From Candidatus Margulisiibacteriota bacterium (GTDB lineage: Bacteria; Margulisbacteria; WOR-1; O2-12-FULL-45-9): 6,809 bases of DNA. Positions within the stretch are counted from its first letter, which is position 1. Every line of letters starts with the position of its first letter. Under the pieces are notes generated by a model. It had not been told where the DNA came from. It saw only the letters and a program-made list of their open reading frames with translations, and did no database searches. Both the position numbers and the translations under genes were made by a program. The stretch is from positions 1-6,809 of the forward strand of contig JAHIZU010000050.1 in the NCBI GenBank assembly GCA_018814265.1, given 5' to 3'. Below are positions 5,216 through 6,809 of this stretch, piece after piece.

Positions 5216-5850
5216 AGAAAAGTTTATTTCACGAATTCATCAAAGGCTGGTGGGATGAAAACCCGGTTTTCCGGCAGTTGCTTGGCATGTGTCCAACTCT
5301 GGCAGTTACGACCTCGGCAATCAACGGTCTTTCCATGGGCTTGGCAACATCATTCGTGCTTATCTGTTCCAGCTTTATTATTTCACTCATCCGTAAATTG
5401 ATCCCCAACCAGGTCAGGATAGCTTCTTACATTGTGGTTATCGCGACTTTCGTTACCATGGCTGACTTGTTCTTAAAAGGTATTTTTCCGGATATTTCCA
5501 AAGCCCTGGGACCTTTTGTGCCATTGATCGTGGTCAACTGTGTCATCCTGGGCAGGGCGGAGCTTTTTGCTTCAAAGAATAACCCGGGGAGGGCTTTTGT
5601 TGACGCCTTTGGCATGGGAGCAGGTTTTACCATCGCCTTGCTGGTTTTAGGTGCGGTCAGGGAGATATTTGGCTCAGGGACTATTTTTGGTTTCTTAAGC
5701 TTTGAGCCCTTGGTGATCATGATCCTGCCGGCTGGCGCTTTTATCACTTTGGGCCTGCTTATTGGCCTGATGAATTATCTAAAAGACATAACCAAAGCCA
5801 AGGAGCAGCCGGCTCCGGCTTGCCTGCCTGCCGGCAGGCAGGCGAGGTAA
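5197..5850 (+). CDS. rnfE: Rnf complex subunit RnfE (membrane subunit) with a repeat-encoded tail
   Basis: RnfE is one of two homologous six-helix membrane subunits (with RnfA, NqrD/NqrE-like) that lie in opposite orientations and hold an intramembrane iron-sulfur centre between them. The two characteristic cysteines are Cys32 in LGMCPTLAVT and Cys115 in IVVNCVILGRAE. Other landmarks are NPVFRQLLGMCP (22-33), DAFGMGAGFT (136-145) and AVREIFGSG (153-161). The family body ends around residue 203. The last residues, PACLPAGRQAR (207-217), are encoded largely by a GC-rich palindrome and look like an addition to the normal C-terminus. The ATG at 5197 lies inside the end of rnfG, with GGTGA (5188-5192) 4 nt upstream. 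The stop at 5848-5850 is 6 nt from rnfA. Confidence 0.97.
   Translation: MAGNKVKKSLFHEFIKGWWDENPVFRQLLGMCPTLAVTTSAINGLSMGLATSFVLICSSFIISLIRKLIPNQVRIASYIVVIATFVTMADLFLKGIFPDISKALGPFVPLIVVNCVILGRAELFASKNNPGRAFVDAFGMGAGFTIALLVLGAVREIFGSGTIFGFLSFEPLVIMILPAGAFITLGLLIGLMNYLKDITKAKEQPAPACLPAGRQAR
5802..5816 (+). repeat. Small GC-rich hairpin in rnfE 3' end
   Basis: GGAGC (5802-5806) pairs with GCTCC (5812-5816) around the loop AGCCG. It is immediately followed by the larger palindrome at 5822-5843, so the end of rnfE can form two adjacent hairpins in RNA. There is no T-run, so it is not a terminator. Confidence 0.4.
5822..5843. repeat. Perfect 22-nt palindrome in the last codons of rnfE
   Basis: The arm GCCTGCCTGCC (5822-5832) is followed at once by its exact reverse complement (5833-5843). 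In RNA, pairing could extend outward through a T-G wobble (5821/5844), T-A (5820/5845) and C-G (5819/5846). It encodes rnfE residues 209-216 and ends one base before the rnfA Shine-Dalgarno GAGGT. From memory, GCCTGCCGGCAGGC-type palindromes ending proteins in ACLPAGRQA are scattered through many uncultivated bacterial genomes; this was not checked. No second copy is present in the window. Confidence 0.8.
5844..5848 (+). promoter_or_regulatory. rnfA ribosome binding site abutting the palindrome
   Basis: GAGGT lies 8 nt before the rnfA ATG (5857) and overlaps the last sense codon and stop of rnfE. Its first three bases can pair with the extended stem of the adjacent palindrome, so folding could partly mask the site unless rnfE translation keeps the hairpin open. 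Confidence 0.6.
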
Positions 5851-5856
5851 AGTAGC

Positions 5857-6435
5857 ATGGATCTATTGATAATTTTTATATCCGCGGCTGTGGTTAATAA
5901 CTTTGTCCTGAGTTACTTTTTAGGTATCTGTCCCTTTCTGGGGGTATCCAATAAGCTGGAAAAAGCCTTTAGCATGGGAGCAGCCACGACCTTTGTTATG
6001 GTCCTGGCGGCCATGGTTACCTGGCTGATCAACAATCTTATCCTGATCCCTTTTGGCTTGCCGTTCTTGCAGTATGTCTCATTCATTATTGTAATTGCTT
6101 CCCTGGTCCAGTTCGTGGAAATGTTCATTAGAAAGACCTCGCCAACGCTTTACCGCTCGCTAGGCATATTTTTGCCATTGATCACCACCAACTGCGCGAT
6201 TTTAGGTTTAGCGCTGCTGTCGGCTCTCAGGGAGTACAATTTTATCCAAAGTGTTATTTTCGGGTTGGCCGCTGGTGTTGGTTTTACTCTGGCTTTGTGT
6301 ATTATGGCTGGCATCCGGGAGGAGCTTGACCTGGCGCCTGTTCCTGAGCATTTTAAAGGAGCGCCGATCACACTGATCATTGCTGGTTTGTTGGCTCTAG
6401 CCTTTATGGGTTTTGCAGGGATGCTTTCAGGATGA
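5857..6435 (+). CDS. rnfA: Rnf complex subunit RnfA (membrane subunit)
   Basis: RnfA is the partner of RnfE in the membrane core. Of 192 residues, most form six hydrophobic helices, the usual size for the family. Landmarks are NNFVLSYFLGICPFLGVS (14-31) with Cys25, and LITTNCAILG (108-117) with Cys113. These match the cysteines that, together with the two in RnfE, bind the intramembrane iron-sulfur centre in known Rnf and Nqr structures. GVGFTLAL (140-147) and AGIREELD (151-158) are also typical. Unlike RnfE it has no added C-terminal tail; it ends at MLSG in a 4-nt ATGA overlap with rnfB. The start is fixed by GAGGT (5844-5848), 8 nt upstream. Confidence 0.98.
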   Translation: MDLLIIFISAAVVNNFVLSYFLGICPFLGVSNKLEKAFSMGAATTFVMVLAAMVTWLINNLILIPFGLPFLQYVSFIIVIASLVQFVEMFIRKTSPTLYRSLGIFLPLITTNCAILGLALLSALREYNFIQSVIFGLAAGVGFTLALCIMAGIREELDLAPVPEHFKGAPITLIIAGLLALAFMGFAGMLSG

Positions 6436-6809
6436 ATATTTTTCTTATAGCTTTGGTAGCCATGGGAGGCTTGGGGCTGTTTTTTGCCTCTGTTCTGGCT
6501 GTTGCTTCTGAAAAGTTAAAGGTCAAAGAAAACCCAAAAGTTTTGGCAATTGTCGAAGCCTTGCCGGGACTCAACTGCGGTGCTTGCGGCCAGGCCGGGT
6601 GCCATGATTTTGCGGAAAAAGTTGTGGCCCAGGGATCACTGGACAATTTTAGCTGCCCGCCCGGCGGAGCGGAAGTGCAGGAAGAAATGGCTGAGATCCT
6701 GGGCGTTTCTGCTGGTGTTTTGGTCAAGAAACGGGCAGTGGTGATGTGCGGCGGAGGGAAAGGCTTGTCTGTTGATCGGGCAAATTATCAGGGAATAAAG
6801 AACTGCGCT
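6432..6809 (+). CDS. rnfB: Rnf complex subunit RnfB, 3'-partial (ferredoxin-type iron-sulfur subunit)
   Basis: The open frame continues past the right edge; 126 codons are seen. RnfB accepts electrons from reduced ferredoxin and passes them toward the membrane core. The visible part has the N-terminal membrane anchor (about 2-25), a short hydrophilic hinge, and the Fes-type 4Fe-4S domain with LPGLNCGACGQAGCHDFA (44-61): Cys49, Cys52, Cys57, and Cys75 in FSCPPGG. Cys106 (VVMCGGG) and Cys125 (GIKNC) follow in the pattern typical of clostridial-type RnfB. The later ferredoxin domains expected for RnfB lie outside the window. The ATG at 6432 is in a 4-nt overlap with the rnfA stop. Position as last gene fits the order rnfCDGEAB. 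Confidence 0.95.
   Translation, partial: MNIFLIALVAMGGLGLFFASVLAVASEKLKVKENPKVLAIVEALPGLNCGACGQAGCHDFAEKVVAQGSLDNFSCPPGGAEVQEEMAEILGVSAGVLVKKRAVVMCGGGKGLSVDRANYQGIKNCA

Noticed and set aside
5822..5843. Palindrome as a transcription terminator between rnfE and rnfA
   Set aside because: There is no T-run after it, and rnfA/rnfB follow at once in the same operon, so termination here would split an obligate complex.
6404..6744. Frames overlapping the rnfB start on both strands (6404-6727 minus, 6550-6744 plus)
   Set aside because: The rnfB frame from 6432 has the conserved cysteine cluster; these are out-of-frame shadows.

Overview
The window is dominated by a complete-to-nearly-complete Rnf operon. 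From left to right on the + strand it encodes a small membrane protein (1668-2000), an RseC/MucC-like protein (1975-2382), RnfC, RnfD, RnfG, RnfE, RnfA, and the first 126 codons of RnfB, which runs off the right edge. Rnf is a membrane redox pump that couples electron transfer between reduced ferredoxin and NAD+ to Na+ or H+ translocation. The visible subunits keep their key residues: two 4Fe-4S motifs in RnfC, the flavinylation threonines of RnfD and RnfG, paired membrane cysteines in RnfA and RnfE, and the first cysteine cluster of RnfB. The genes overlap or nearly touch, so they are very probably co-transcribed and translationally coupled.

The left third is different. A soluble protein of unknown function (2-925, +) converges on a two-gene minus-strand unit: panD (aspartate 1-decarboxylase, 1197-1538), followed with a 4-nt overlap by a 90-aa predicted exported protein (928-1200). 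That small protein contains an internal 93-nt tandem duplication, and its signal-peptide-like N-terminus is written in a low-complexity repetitive DNA. Between panD and the rnf side lies a 129-nt divergent regulatory region (1539-1667) with one good sigma70-type promoter on each strand. The panD promoter is so close to the ATG that its mRNA should be leaderless or nearly so. A second promoter-like extended -10 lies just before rnfC.

Organism: the rnfCDGEAB order is the one typical of clostridia and several anaerobic candidate phyla, not the rnfABCDGE order of gammaproteobacteria. The mid-range GC by eye, sigma70-like TATAAT boxes, a GCCTGCC palindrome at the rnfE end and the TTTGGAGTTTGG-type low-complexity repeat suggest an uncultivated anaerobe such as a Margulisbacteria/Saganbacteria (WOR-1)-like or Omnitrophota-like lineage. 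That placement is an inference from memory of such genomes and is low confidence.

The Rnf system itself is not new. The least explained elements are the small membrane protein heading the operon, the palindromic element that forms the last codons of rnfE and abuts the rnfA ribosome binding site, the repeat-derived small exported protein coupled to panD, and the unknown 307-aa protein.
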